Source: an uncultured Lactobacillus sp. (GTDB lineage: Bacteria > Bacillota > Bacilli > Lactobacillales > Lactobacillaceae). Taken from it: 64,000 bases of DNA. The DNA lies in assembly GCA_937874695.1 (NCBI GenBank), contig CALNAJ010000027.1, forward strand, positions 62,001 to 126,000. Reading direction: 5' to 3'. The position numbers and the translations under genes are program-made. Below are positions 7,789 through 16,454 of the stretch, piece after piece. Under the pieces are notes generated by a model. That model did no database searches. It was not told the origin of the DNA and saw only the letters and a list, made by a program, of their open reading frames with translations. The number at the start of each line of letters is the position of its first letter. Position 1 is the first letter of the stretch.

Positions 7789-8958
7789 ATGCGGATATTT
7801 ATAGCGTGTGGCAGTTACCTCCTGCAGCTCATGGTATGGGTTGCGGTGCTACGATTGTGGGTGACGAGTCGCTCACGGATTAAGCGCGAACGGCGGAGCT
7901 TTGGGAGTGCTGTCTACAGCGATCATTTTGAGTTACGTCATTTTCTGACGCAGGGTGTTGTTTTGGGCTTGGGTCTTTCAGTGGTGAATTTGGCGGTGGG
8001 TTTTAGCCTGCCACTGTTATGGATCGCGATTTATGAAATCTTGGCGACCATCACGTTGGTTATTTTGCCGACGACGGTGTTGCCGTTAACGTTGATTGTG
8101 GTGAGTTCGATCGCCACTTACTTTGGGGGAGCTTACATAACCGATTGGCCGAGTTTGGCGCCAACTGGATTGATTTGGGGGAATGGCGAAGCGGGCCAGA
8201 CACCAGCGCAGAATTACTTGTGGTTGGCGGCGTTCTTCTTCCTCTTTCTCGGACACTGGTTGTCCCACTATGGCGGGCGGTTCACGGCCCCACGGATCTA
8301 TGCCAAGCAACGGGGCAAGCGAATCGCTGGGTATCCCTGGCGTGAATTTCTCGTCTTGCCAATGGTGACGTTGGTTCCCGGGGATTGGTTCGCCAGTCAC
8401 TGGGCCTTCTGGCCACTTTTGACCATTCACGGCCATTCTTTTGCTATTTTGGTGGTGCCACTGTTAGTCGGATTGCGGTTTACTGTCTTCCGGCAGGTTC
8501 CACGTGCGGTTTATCAAAAACTCGCCAAGCGGTTGATTTGGCTGGCAGTTGTCGCTATGGGCTTCTTCGGCTGGACAACTTACCGCCCACAGGATTTCCC
8601 TGGATTACTCGTGTTATTACTGGTTGGTTACGCCATTGTCCTATGGCGGGCGAAACGTTATGACGAGCACCAACAATTCTGGTATTCTCAAGTTGACGAT
8701 GGGGTTCGGGTCCTCGCGATTCGACCACAGACGCCGGCAGTAAAACTTGATCTGATTGCTGGTGATATTATTCTTGAATGTAATCATCAACCAATCGATA
8801 GTGAAACATCCTTTTATGAAGCGTTGCTGATTAATCCAACTTACTGCCACCTGAAGGTTCGCAACATGGCGGGTGAGTTGAAGGTGACTGAGACGGCCAT
8901 TTATGCCGGAGCGCCACACGAAATCGGCATCGTTCTATTCAGAGATCAGGAGGCATAA
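7789..8958 (+). CDS. polytopic membrane protein with C-terminal PDZ domain (MinJ-like)
   Basis: The 389-residue protein starts at the ATG at 7789 behind AAGAAAGGTG; the frame is open further upstream but that part overlaps the prfB terminator. About seven or eight hydrophobic segments fill residues 1-290. They are followed by a cytoplasmic PDZ-like domain (about 300-385) with the typical IAGDIILECNHQPI segment. Size, topology and location after secA-prfB resemble Bacillus MinJ, which links DivIVA to MinD and positions the division site. The equivalence is inferred, and no protease motif is visible. It sits 3 bases upstream of phoP, so it is cotranscribed with phoPR. ftsE-ftsX, often near prfB in other Firmicutes, are absent from this spot. 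Confidence 0.75.
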   Translation: MRIFIACGSYLLQLMVWVAVLRLWVTSRSRIKRERRSFGSAVYSDHFELRHFLTQGVVLGLGLSVVNLAVGFSLPLLWIAIYEILATITLVILPTTVLPLTLIVVSSIATYFGGAYITDWPSLAPTGLIWGNGEAGQTPAQNYLWLAAFFFLFLGHWLSHYGGRFTAPRIYAKQRGKRIAGYPWREFLVLPMVTLVPGDWFASHWAFWPLLTIHGHSFAILVVPLLVGLRFTVFRQVPRAVYQKLAKRLIWLAVVAMGFFGWTTYRPQDFPGLLVLLLVGYAIVLWRAKRYDEHQQFWYSQVDDGVRVLAIRPQTPAVKLDLIAGDIILECNHQPIDSETSFYEALLINPTYCHLKVRNMAGELKVTETAIYAGAPHEIGIVLFRDQEA

Positions 8959-8961
8959 CCC

Positions 8962-9669
8962 ATGAGCAGAGTCCTAGTCGTCGATGACGAGCCGGCAATC
9001 GTAACGTTGCTGCAATACAACCTGGAACAAGCAGATTATCAGGTGGTTACGGCAATTGATGGTGAGCAGGCGTTGAATTTGGCATTACACGAAAAGTTTG
9101 ATGTCATTCTGTTAGATTTAATGCTACCGAAGTTAGATGGTGTTGAAGTGACCAAACGGTTGCGGCAGGAAAAAATCAGCACACCCATCATCATGATTAC
9201 GGCTAAGACCAGTGAGTTCGACACCGTGTTTGGACTCGAGCTGGGGGCCGATGATTACATCACCAAGCCCTTCAGTCCGCGCGAGGTGATTGCCCGGATG
9301 AAGGCGGTCATGCGCCGTTATCATGAGGATGAACCGGAAGAAAAGCCGGTTAAGCCAGTCGCCAGTCGTTTGCAAGTGGCTGACCTGACCATCGATCAGG
9401 ACAAGTTTCAGGTCAAACGGGGTAACCAGTCGATCGACCTGACACCTAAGGAATTCGAGCTCTTACTCTTCTTTGCTAAACGGCCAGGGAAGGTATGGAG
9501 TCGTGAACAACTGCTGGAAGGTGTCTGGGGATTCGATTACAGTGGGCAAACGCGGATGGTTGATATTCACGTGTCCCATTTACGCGAAAAAATCGAGATT
9601 GATCCGAAGCACCCGGTGCTCTTAAAAACAGTTCGGGGCTTCGGCTACACCTTTGAGGCGCAGTCATGA
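8962..9669 (+). CDS. phoP: PhoP-type OmpR-family response regulator
   Basis: The 235-residue protein has an N-terminal receiver domain with the acidic pocket (VDDEP) and phospho-acceptor Asp in VILLDLMLPKLDG (about residue 53), plus the conserved Lys in ITKPFSPRE. A winged-helix OmpR output domain follows (about 130-232). The ribosome site CAGGAGG lies inside the end of the PDZ gene. phoR overlaps its stop, and a pst operon with Pho-box-like repeats lies 2.7 kb downstream. It is therefore most likely the phosphate-starvation regulator, although regulators of this family (PhoP, WalR) look alike and the assignment leans on context. Confidence 0.88.
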   Translation: MSRVLVVDDEPAIVTLLQYNLEQADYQVVTAIDGEQALNLALHEKFDVILLDLMLPKLDGVEVTKRLRQEKISTPIIMITAKTSEFDTVFGLELGADDYITKPFSPREVIARMKAVMRRYHEDEPEEKPVKPVASRLQVADLTIDQDKFQVKRGNQSIDLTPKEFELLLFFAKRPGKVWSREQLLEGVWGFDYSGQTRMVDIHVSHLREKIEIDPKHPVLLKTVRGFGYTFEAQS

Positions 9670-11015
9670 AGCGGCTACTTGCCGTGCTGGTGATTTGTGG
9701 GAGTCTGAATAGCTTGTTGGTTTGGTGTGTGCGGCCCTCACAAGTGGGCATTGCCCTTCTAATAGCATGGTCGTTGGCTCTGATTGAAATGGCAGGGGTC
9801 AGCTACCTCTTTCGCTGGGGCGACCAGCGGATCAGTATCCTTACCAAAAAGGTCGAGGGAATTCGGCACGAGGAGACGCCAGCCCATGTGTTGTTGTCAC
9901 CACATGACCCGTTCTACCAGTTAGCGTTGCAAATTAATTATTTACAGACGCACCAGCGCAAGGTTCAACGCAAGATTGCCGGTCAGAACCAGGAATTCGC
10001 CACGCTATTGGACTACCTGCCGATTGGGGTCATGGTGATCGACCGTTACCGCAAGGTTGAGTTGGCTAATCCGGCGATGGAGCAGTTTCTGCAACAACAG
10101 ATTTCTCCCCGCCGCCACCCATTTACCCAGGATGTCCGGCAGTTTGAGTTAGCCAGTCTGATCAATTCGGCTCTGAGTGAGTCGACGACCCAGCACCGAG
10201 TGTTGAAGCTGCCAGGGACGCCGAACGAACGGACCGTCGATGCCCAGGCCATCTATACGGAGACCTCCCAAGATTACTTTCAGGTGTTGGTCCTGCTATA
10301 TGATGTGACCGAGGTCTATGCGGTCGAGCAGATGCAGGTGGACTTCGTGTCCAACGCCTCGCATGAACTGAAGACGCCGGTGACAGCGATTTCTGGTTTT
10401 GCTAAGACCCTCTTAGCGGGCGCCAAGGACGATCCCGAGAAACTGACGGAATTCTTAGAGATTATCGACCAGCAGAGTGAACGATTGGTGGAATTGATTA
10501 ACGATGTCCTGACAATTTCCCATTTGGAATCAGGGAATGCCGTGGAGGCTGCTGAGGTGCCAGTGGGCCAACAGGTTGAGATGCAGGTCTCTCTGTTGAA
10601 ACCGTTAGCTGCTATCAATCAGGTGACCTTAGTCAACAAAGTGCCGACAGATTTGATTGCGGTGACTGATCAACACAAGTTCGATCAGATCCTGAAGAAC
10701 GTGTTGGGAAACGCCATCAAATACAACCGATCCGGGGGGAGCGTGACGCTCACTGCGGCGGTGACCCCCCAGACGTGGTCGCTGGGTATTGCGGACACTG
10801 GCGTGGGAATTTCGTCGCAAGATCAATTGCGGGTCTTCGAGCGGTTCTACCGTGCCGAGGTATCACACTCCAATCAGCGGGTCAGTGGGAGTGGCCTGGG
10901 TCTGGCCATTGTGCGTGAATTAGTGAAGTCTCTGAATGGGAAGATTGACTTGCAAAGTCACTTAGACGAAGGAACCACGGTCACCATGACTTTTCCGGTG
11001 AGTGCACCGAGTTAA
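9666..11015 (+). CDS. phoR: PhoR-type sensor histidine kinase
   Basis: The 449-residue kinase overlaps phoP by ATGA. Two N-terminal membrane helices (about 3-21 and 26-50) are joined by only a few residues, so there is essentially no extracellular sensor domain. A PAS domain follows (about 115-220, LLDYLPIGVMVID). HisKA has the phospho-acceptor His in NASHELKTPVTA, and the ATPase domain has N, G1 and G2 boxes (ADTGVGIS, GSGLGLAIV). Kinases without an outside domain probably sense phosphate indirectly, as E. coli PhoR does through Pst and PhoU, both encoded nearby. The phosphate role is inferred from neighbours. Confidence 0.87.
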   Translation: MKRLLAVLVICGSLNSLLVWCVRPSQVGIALLIAWSLALIEMAGVSYLFRWGDQRISILTKKVEGIRHEETPAHVLLSPHDPFYQLALQINYLQTHQRKVQRKIAGQNQEFATLLDYLPIGVMVIDRYRKVELANPAMEQFLQQQISPRRHPFTQDVRQFELASLINSALSESTTQHRVLKLPGTPNERTVDAQAIYTETSQDYFQVLVLLYDVTEVYAVEQMQVDFVSNASHELKTPVTAISGFAKTLLAGAKDDPEKLTEFLEIIDQQSERLVELINDVLTISHLESGNAVEAAEVPVGQQVEMQVSLLKPLAAINQVTLVNKVPTDLIAVTDQHKFDQILKNVLGNAIKYNRSGGSVTLTAAVTPQTWSLGIADTGVGISSQDQLRVFERFYRAEVSHSNQRVSGSGLGLAIVRELVKSLNGKIDLQSHLDEGTTVTMTFPVSAPS

Positions 11016-11043
11016 ATAATTGGAAATTTTGTGTAAATGAAAC

Positions 11044-11080
11044 GGCGGTACTCATCGACAAAGGTGAGACCGCCATTTTT
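11044..11080 (+). terminator. terminator of the phoPR operon
   Basis: GGCGGT (11044-11049) plus CTCA pairs with TGAG plus ACCGCC (11065-11074), followed by A and five T. Confidence 0.8.
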
Positions 11081-11159
11081 AATTGGCCGGTTGGCAGATT
11101 CTGGGCCTGTAGGAATATGTTTTCATGATATTTACCCACAACGTGGAATGTGTGCAACA

Positions 11160-11304
11160 ATTAATTTGACATGTCATTAACCTAACTGAGTCTTTTAATA
11201 AGAACCTGAATGCTATTCTAATGGGAGAATAAGGGAGACTAATTGGGCTAGCCATGATATACTGCCCCTATATATAATAGAGAAAAGTTTAAGGGGTGAG
11301 CCAA
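11160..11304 (+). promoter_or_regulatory. upstream region of the MucBP/DUF5776-like gene
   Basis: A TTGACA (11166-11171) overlaps the perfect palindrome TGACATGTCA (11167-11176), an operator-like site. Nearer the gene there is an extended -10 (TGA then TATACT, 11255-11263) and a TATAAT (11273-11278), neither with a good -35. Which one is used cannot be decided from sequence. Confidence 0.3.
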
Positions 11305-13152
11305 ATGAAGAAGGCGATGAAGCGACTTACCATTTCAGGACTAACATTACTCTTACTAGGGGGAATTGCGAGTCCCGGTGTTGCACTGGCAGATACAACG
11401 ATGAGTGGCGCACAGTCGATAGCGAAGGTGGCAGCCGCTGAAAAAACGTACCAGATTGGCACAGTGGAAATGCCTTACACGCTGATTAGTGGTAAAGAGG
11501 GTACTCAAAAGGTTTATTGGTACCCTGATTGGGGAACCACTGTGACCCGAGCTCAGGCGGAGCAGCCGGGATTTATTCAAGATATGATCGCCAAGTATCC
11601 TAACGACGACAAGGCGGCCGAATTTGCCAACAGTATTCCGGAACTTGCGAGCGCTCAGATTTCGTTACTACCCGGGGAAAATCTTTATGATTATGCGATT
11701 AGAGAAGGTGGCGGTGAAGAGGCCACGGGGATGACCGCAGCAGATTATATCAAGTCGAATGCAGCCATGGCGTATTATTTTGCTTGGGACTTTAGCACCG
11801 GGGCAAAGGTCTTCCTGGAAAAAATGACGCAGGCTGAAGTTCAGGCGGACTATGAGGCTAATCTCAAGCCTAAGTTAGCTGATATTCCTGAAGGTGCACG
11901 TATCATGAGCCAGGTTGAACAGACACTGGCCACGAGTCCAGAGAATTTTCATCAGATTATGGTCGGCAATTGTAAAATGTATTTTAGTTCATATCATTTA
12001 GGCGAATTAGATAAAGACACTGCAAAACAAGCTGCTGCGGTTGATCCGGATGCCACCGAGCGGCAGTTGGCGGCTTTATCGAGTAAGCCACTGACGGATT
12101 ACCTGCACCTACAGGCTGATGGGACGTACAAATATGATGGGATGCTTTCAACGGAATTCAGGGCCTTCAGTTCCTGGTATAAGGATGTGGTGACACCAGA
12201 GCCCGGTCCTGATCCAACGCCGGTGACGAGTCAGCCAGTTACGGTTCATTACGTGGCCGAGGATGGCAGTCAGGTCGCACCGAGTCAGACACTGACGGGC
12301 AGCTTGGGCAGTACCTACCAGGCAGAAGCGGCTAAGGTTAAGGGGTACACGTTGACCAAGACGCCGACGAACGCAACCGGGAAGTTTACCAGTACAGCGC
12401 AGACCGTGACCTATGTCTACCGCGCTGACCTGCAGACCGGTGGGGATGGTGATACGGCGGTGCCAGAGGGAACCGTCATTTACGCTACCAAGAAGATTGG
12501 TCTCTACCGGCAGGCTACCTTTACGAAACAGGCCCGTAAGCAGTGGTATCAAAGTAAGTCACGTTTGAACCGGCCAATGTTCGTCGTAACTGGGTATGCG
12601 GAATCCAAGCATGGCGTGGCGCGTTATAAGGTCAAGGACGTCAATCATCACAGTAAGACAGCCGGCAAGACCGGTTACGTGACGGCCAACGGTAAGTACA
12701 CGACGCCCGTTTATTATGGCACCAAACACAAGCAGATCACGGTCATTAATCCGCGAGGTATCAATGCTTACAGCAAGAAGAATCTGACGGGCAAGCCCAG
12801 TCATTATCGTCAGGGACAGGTCTTAACCGTTAAGAAAATCGTTGAACACAACCTGACCACGCGGTTCGTTCTCAGCAATGGTCGTTACGTGACGGCCAAC
12901 AAGACATTAGTGCAGGATGGAAAGCAGACGATGCCTAAGTTGGTCCAGGCCAAACAGGCGTTGAATCGCAACAATAATGTCAATTTAACGACTCGCAATC
13001 GACATTATACTAAGAAGGCAAAGGTCACCTTCAAAGTTAAAGGTTGGGACTACTCCAACGCCAATAACTTCAGCAAGAGTGACACGTTGCGCTACCAGGT
13101 AGCTGGCGGCTATATCAGTGGGAATCCACGGCTGGTGAAGACGATTAAATAA
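11305..13152 (+). CDS. secreted protein with MucBP and DUF5776-like domains
   Basis: The 615-residue protein starts at the ATG at 11305 behind AAGGGGTG; a GTG three codons earlier is less well placed. A signal peptide ends at SPGVALA. Residues of about 30-290 form a region I do not recognise, with a single Cys. A proline-rich hinge (PEPGPDPTPV) precedes one MucBP domain (about 310-375, VTVHYVAEDGSQV). A highly basic C-terminal module (VIYATKKIGLYR to RYVTANKTLV) matches the C-terminus of the three BspA-like proteins at 52-58 kb and looks like DUF5776. A further ~75-residue tail follows. There is no LPxTG; the basic module may bind wall polymers. It sits alone between phoPR and pst. Confidence 0.8.
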   Translation: MKKAMKRLTISGLTLLLLGGIASPGVALADTTMSGAQSIAKVAAAEKTYQIGTVEMPYTLISGKEGTQKVYWYPDWGTTVTRAQAEQPGFIQDMIAKYPNDDKAAEFANSIPELASAQISLLPGENLYDYAIREGGGEEATGMTAADYIKSNAAMAYYFAWDFSTGAKVFLEKMTQAEVQADYEANLKPKLADIPEGARIMSQVEQTLATSPENFHQIMVGNCKMYFSSYHLGELDKDTAKQAAAVDPDATERQLAALSSKPLTDYLHLQADGTYKYDGMLSTEFRAFSSWYKDVVTPEPGPDPTPVTSQPVTVHYVAEDGSQVAPSQTLTGSLGSTYQAEAAKVKGYTLTKTPTNATGKFTSTAQTVTYVYRADLQTGGDGDTAVPEGTVIYATKKIGLYRQATFTKQARKQWYQSKSRLNRPMFVVTGYAESKHGVARYKVKDVNHHSKTAGKTGYVTANGKYTTPVYYGTKHKQITVINPRGINAYSKKNLTGKPSHYRQGQVLTVKKIVEHNLTTRFVLSNGRYVTANKTLVQDGKQTMPKLVQAKQALNRNNNVNLTTRNRHYTKKAKVTFKVKGWDYSNANNFSKSDTLRYQVAGGYISGNPRLVKTIK

Positions 13153-13256
13153 GGTAGAAGAGTTTGTGGATTTGATTGTCAAAAGTTTTGATTTTGGTAA
13201 ATGGTGTCTAGGTTTTTTTAAGATAATTTGGGAATCTACAGTATAGGAATATGATG

Positions 13257-13290
13257 AGCCACAATGGGATTTTGTCCATTGTGGCTTTTT
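13257..13290. terminator. terminator of the MucBP/DUF5776-like gene
   Basis: AGCCACAATGG (13257-13267) pairs perfectly over 11 bp with CCATTGTGGCT (13276-13286) and is followed by five T. The helix has few upstream A, so it mainly serves the plus strand. Confidence 0.88.
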
Positions 13291-13339
13291 AGCTAACTTA
13301 ATGTTGGTATCGAATGAAAACGATGCGAGTGAAGGCATG

Positions 13340-13560
13340 ATATTTGAGATGACAGAGAGCGGTCTTAGCCGGAGGAGGCCAGAGATGGAGTCAGCCGTGG
13401 AGGTGGTGTTAACTGACGATTTGGGCCAGTTTACAGCACGGGCGATCTTGAAGACACGTGATCCTCGTGGCTTCAAGTCGAGTTGGAAGCCCGTTCTACA
13501 GGCTGGAGCGTCCCCACAGCAGACGGAATTTCTGGCAGCCGCAGGCGACAAAGCTTAGCC
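13340..13560 (-). repeat. structured repeat, copy E (subtype 2)
   Basis: Read on the minus strand this copy shares GCCAGAAATTCC and CTGCTGTGGGGA with copy C. Helices on the minus strand are GCCAGA/TCTGGC (outer; 13531-13536 and 13379-13384), CTTGAAG/CTTCAAG, and ACTGG/TCAGT flanked on both sides by TAA (13409-13411, 13431-13433 as TTA on plus). The last pair of that stem is G-U only if the minus strand is the RNA, which supports the orientation. An 85-codon open frame across it on plus is incidental. It lies between the upstream terminator and the pst promoter. Confidence 0.7.
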
Positions 13561-13635
13561 AATCAGTAGTTGGTCACGCCAGTGATCAGGGGCAGACACC
13601 TATTTATCCAAAAAAAGTTGCGTGATTGGGCTATA

Positions 13636-13689
13636 TTTACACAACCTTTACAATACGTCTACATGACATTTACATTCGTTCGGTATACT
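13636..13689 (+). promoter_or_regulatory. Pho-box array and -10 of the pst operon
   Basis: Four hexamers, TTTACA (13636), TTTACA (13647), TCTACA (13658) and TTTACA (13669), recur at an exact 11-base period. A TATACT -10 follows at 13684-13689 with no proper -35 at 17 bases. Bacillus PhoP binds direct TT(A/T/C)ACA repeats with about 5-base spacers, so this looks like a PhoP-activated promoter for pst, induced under phosphate limitation. Confidence 0.8.
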
Positions 13690-13740
13690 TATTTTCGAAA
13701 GGGTCGGGTGGCAGCATCCGGACGATAGGAGGTTAGCGGT

Positions 13741-14625
13741 ATGTCGAAGAAACGCTGGTGGCAAGGGCTAGGCTTATTGGTCATCGTAGGTCTGGGCCTC
13801 TTTGCTTATCAAACGCGCGAGGTCAGTCACGCGGGTGAATCTATCACGGCGGTAGGGTCCACGGCCTTACAACCCTTAGTAGAAGCAGCTGGTGAAGAGT
13901 ATACAAGTGATCATCTGGGAACGTTTATCAACGTTCAAGGTGGGGGAACCGGGACGGGGCTGAGCCAGATTCAAGAAGGTGCCGTTCAGATTGGGAACTC
14001 CGACCTCTTCGCGGGCGAGCAAAAGAGTATCCGGGCGGACGAGTTAGTCGACCACCGGGTAGCTGTCGTCGGCATCACGCCGATTGTCAACAAGAAGGTC
14101 GGCGTCAATAACTTGACGACTGCTCAATTGATTCAGGTCTTCACGGGTAAGGTCACCAACTGGAAACAGGTTGGTGGCGCCAACGTGCCCATCGTGCTGA
14201 TCAACCGGGCACAGGGAAGCGGAACCCGGGCGACCTTTGAACAATTTGGTCTCGCGGGCCATCAATCGAAAACCTCACAAGAACAAGACTCATCCGGGAT
14301 GGTGCGCCAAATCGTGGCGACCACGCCGGGGGCCATCAGTTATGTGGCTTTTTCTTACGTGAATAATACCGTTCACGACGTGGCCCTGAACAAGGTTGCG
14401 CCAACGGAGGCTAACGTCAAGACCAACGACTGGAAAATCTGGTCTTACGAGCATCTTTATACCAAGGGCCAACCGACGGGCTTAACGAAGGATTTCATTC
14501 GTTACGTGCAGTCACCGGCCATTCAGAAAACACTGGTGCGGCAGTTAGGTTACCTGTCACCGGATCAGATGAAGGTCGAACGTAACGTCAACGGCCAAAT
14601 TAAGCAGTTAGGAGGCGCCAAATGA
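13741..14625 (+). CDS. pstS: PstS, phosphate-binding protein of the Pst transporter
   Basis: The 294-residue periplasmic-binding-type protein has the PstS signatures GSTALQPLVEAA, a phosphate-loop region (GGGTGTGLSQIQEG) and RAQGSGTRATF. It captures phosphate outside the cell and passes it to PstCA. AGGAGG lies 8 bases before the ATG. The N-terminus has a membrane segment (about 6-23) but no cysteine, hence no lipobox, unlike most Gram-positive PstS lipoproteins. It is probably held by an uncleaved signal anchor or released. It is first in the six-gene pst-phoU operon and overlaps pstC by ATGA. Confidence 0.93.
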   Translation: MSKKRWWQGLGLLVIVGLGLFAYQTREVSHAGESITAVGSTALQPLVEAAGEEYTSDHLGTFINVQGGGTGTGLSQIQEGAVQIGNSDLFAGEQKSIRADELVDHRVAVVGITPIVNKKVGVNNLTTAQLIQVFTGKVTNWKQVGGANVPIVLINRAQGSGTRATFEQFGLAGHQSKTSQEQDSSGMVRQIVATTPGAISYVAFSYVNNTVHDVALNKVAPTEANVKTNDWKIWSYEHLYTKGQPTGLTKDFIRYVQSPAIQKTLVRQLGYLSPDQMKVERNVNGQIKQLGGAK

Positions 14626-15554
14626 TGAAGTCTACCCAGCAACTGGAGCAACAGCTCAAACGCCATTCCAAGGCGGCTAAGCTAGAAATCTGGGGTAAGG
14701 TCGTCAGCTTCTCGGCGCTGATCCTGATTGTCGCGGTCGTAGTCGGTATCATTGGTTTTGTGGCCTCCAAAGGGCTCGCAACATTTTTTACCAATCACGT
14801 CAGTCTCTGGGATTTCCTGTCTGGTAAAAGTTGGAATCCCGGCGTGACAGACGCCAATGGAAAACCAGAAGTCGGTGCACTGCCGATGATTATGGGGTCC
14901 TTCCTGATTACGGTCCTCTCGGCAATCGTGGCGACCCCATTTGCCATTGGAACGGCGGTCTTTATGAACGAAATCTCCCCGAACAAGGGGGCCAAGATTC
15001 TCCAACCGGTCACCGAACTTTTAGTGGGGATTCCGTCCGTTGTTTACGGGTTCATCGGGCTCTCTGTGGTGGTACCAGCGACACGAGCCATCTTCGGCGG
15101 GAGTGGATTTGGAATTCTGTCCGGAACCTGTGTCCTGTTCGTCATGATTTTGCCAACGGTGACCTCGATGAGTGTCGATGCGCTACGAGCAGTTCCACGG
15201 TATTACCGTGAGGCTTCGCTGGCGTTAGGTGCGACACAGTGGCAGACCATTTATAAGGTGGTCCTCCGTGCGGCGACCCCCGGCCTGATGACAGCAGTGG
15301 TCTTCGGCATGGCGCGGGCCTTCGGTGAAGCACTGGCCGTTCAAATGGTCATTGGGAACGCTGCATTGATGCCGGGGAGCTTAGTCGATCCGTCATCAAC
15401 GTTGACCTCCGTGTTAACTACGGGGATTGGAAACACCGTCATGGGCTCGCTGCAGAACAATGCGCTGTGGTCATTAGCGCTGGTCCTGCTCCTCATGTCG
15501 TTAGTCTTTAACCTGATTGTTCGCTTGATCGGTCGAAAGGGGCGTCTCCAATAG
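14622..15554 (+). CDS. pstC: PstC, phosphate ABC transporter permease
   Basis: This 310-residue inner-membrane permease has six hydrophobic segments, the first at about 27-52. The ABC permease EAA-type loop is ALGATQWQTIYKVVLRAATPGL near residue 205-225. It forms the translocation channel with PstA. It overlaps pstS at its start and pstA at its stop by one base. A long cytoplasmic N-terminal stretch of charged residues (about 1-25) precedes the first helix, common in PstC. Confidence 0.93.
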   Translation: MMKSTQQLEQQLKRHSKAAKLEIWGKVVSFSALILIVAVVVGIIGFVASKGLATFFTNHVSLWDFLSGKSWNPGVTDANGKPEVGALPMIMGSFLITVLSAIVATPFAIGTAVFMNEISPNKGAKILQPVTELLVGIPSVVYGFIGLSVVVPATRAIFGGSGFGILSGTCVLFVMILPTVTSMSVDALRAVPRYYREASLALGATQWQTIYKVVLRAATPGLMTAVVFGMARAFGEALAVQMVIGNAALMPGSLVDPSSTLTSVLTTGIGNTVMGSLQNNALWSLALVLLLMSLVFNLIVRLIGRKGRLQ

Positions 15555-16441
15555 TGATGAATCCAAAAACGCAAAATAAAGTGGCAATTGGGACGTTGTA
15601 CGGCGTTGCCGGGCTGGTTGTCTTGATTTTGTTGGCCCTCCTCGGCTATATTCTGGTCAGTGGTCTGCCGCAGTTGAGCTGGCACTTCCTGACCGCCCCC
15701 GCGAAAGCCTTTCTCAAGGGCGGGGGGGTCGGTGTTCAATTGTACAATTCATTCTATCTTTTGATTCTGGCCATGCTGATTTCCTTTCCGATTGCGTTAG
15801 GCGCGGCCATTTACCTCTATGAATACGCTAAAGATAACTGGGTCACGACCACGATTCGGACGGCAATTGAAATTCTAAGCTCACTACCTTCCGTGGTGGT
15901 TGGACTCTTCGGTTTTCTGTTCTTCGTAGTCAAATTGCGGCTGGGTTTCTCGATCCTGTCCGGGGCCTTTGCCCTGACCTTCTTCAACCTCCCACTGTTG
16001 ACGCGGAGTATCGAGGATTCTTTACGAACAATCGATACCACGCAACGCGAAGGGGGACTGGCACTGGGGCTATCGCGGTGGGAAGCGGTCACGCGCGTCA
16101 TCTTGCCCGCAGCAGTGCCTAGCATCCTGACGGGGGTCATCCTGAGTGCGGGACGGGTCTTCGGTGAAGCGGCCGCCTTGATCTACACGGCGGGCCAGAG
16201 TGCACCAGCATTGGACTTCACCGACTGGAACCCATTCAATATCTCCAGTCCGTTGAATCCGATGCGACCAGCTGAAACGTTGGCCGTTCATATTTGGAAG
16301 ATCAACTCTGAGGGTATCATGCCGGATGCTAAGGCCATTTCATCCGGGTCTTCAGCGGTATTGGTTCTCGCCATCTTATTGTTCAACTTCGCGGCCCGTT
16401 ACTTGGGCAAGCGGCTATACAAACGATTGACGTCAGCGTAA
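15554..16441 (+). CDS. pstA: PstA, phosphate ABC transporter permease
   Basis: This 295-residue permease partners PstC. It has about six membrane segments and the ABC-interaction loop ALGLSRWEAVTRVILPAAVPS near residue 175-195. The GTG at 15554 overlaps the last base of pstC and has AAGGGG 10 bases upstream; the ATG at 15557 is the next codon and equally possible. It is followed by two separate ATPase genes. Confidence 0.92.
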   Translation: MMNPKTQNKVAIGTLYGVAGLVVLILLALLGYILVSGLPQLSWHFLTAPAKAFLKGGGVGVQLYNSFYLLILAMLISFPIALGAAIYLYEYAKDNWVTTTIRTAIEILSSLPSVVVGLFGFLFFVVKLRLGFSILSGAFALTFFNLPLLTRSIEDSLRTIDTTQREGGLALGLSRWEAVTRVILPAAVPSILTGVILSAGRVFGEAAALIYTAGQSAPALDFTDWNPFNISSPLNPMRPAETLAVHIWKINSEGIMPDAKAISSGSSAVLVLAILLFNFAARYLGKRLYKRLTSA

Positions 16442-16454
16442 AGGAGGGTCATCC

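Noticed and set aside
13301..13558. 85-codon open frame upstream of pstS
   Set aside because: It coincides with structured repeat E read on the wrong strand; the pairing pattern explains the sequence better than coding.
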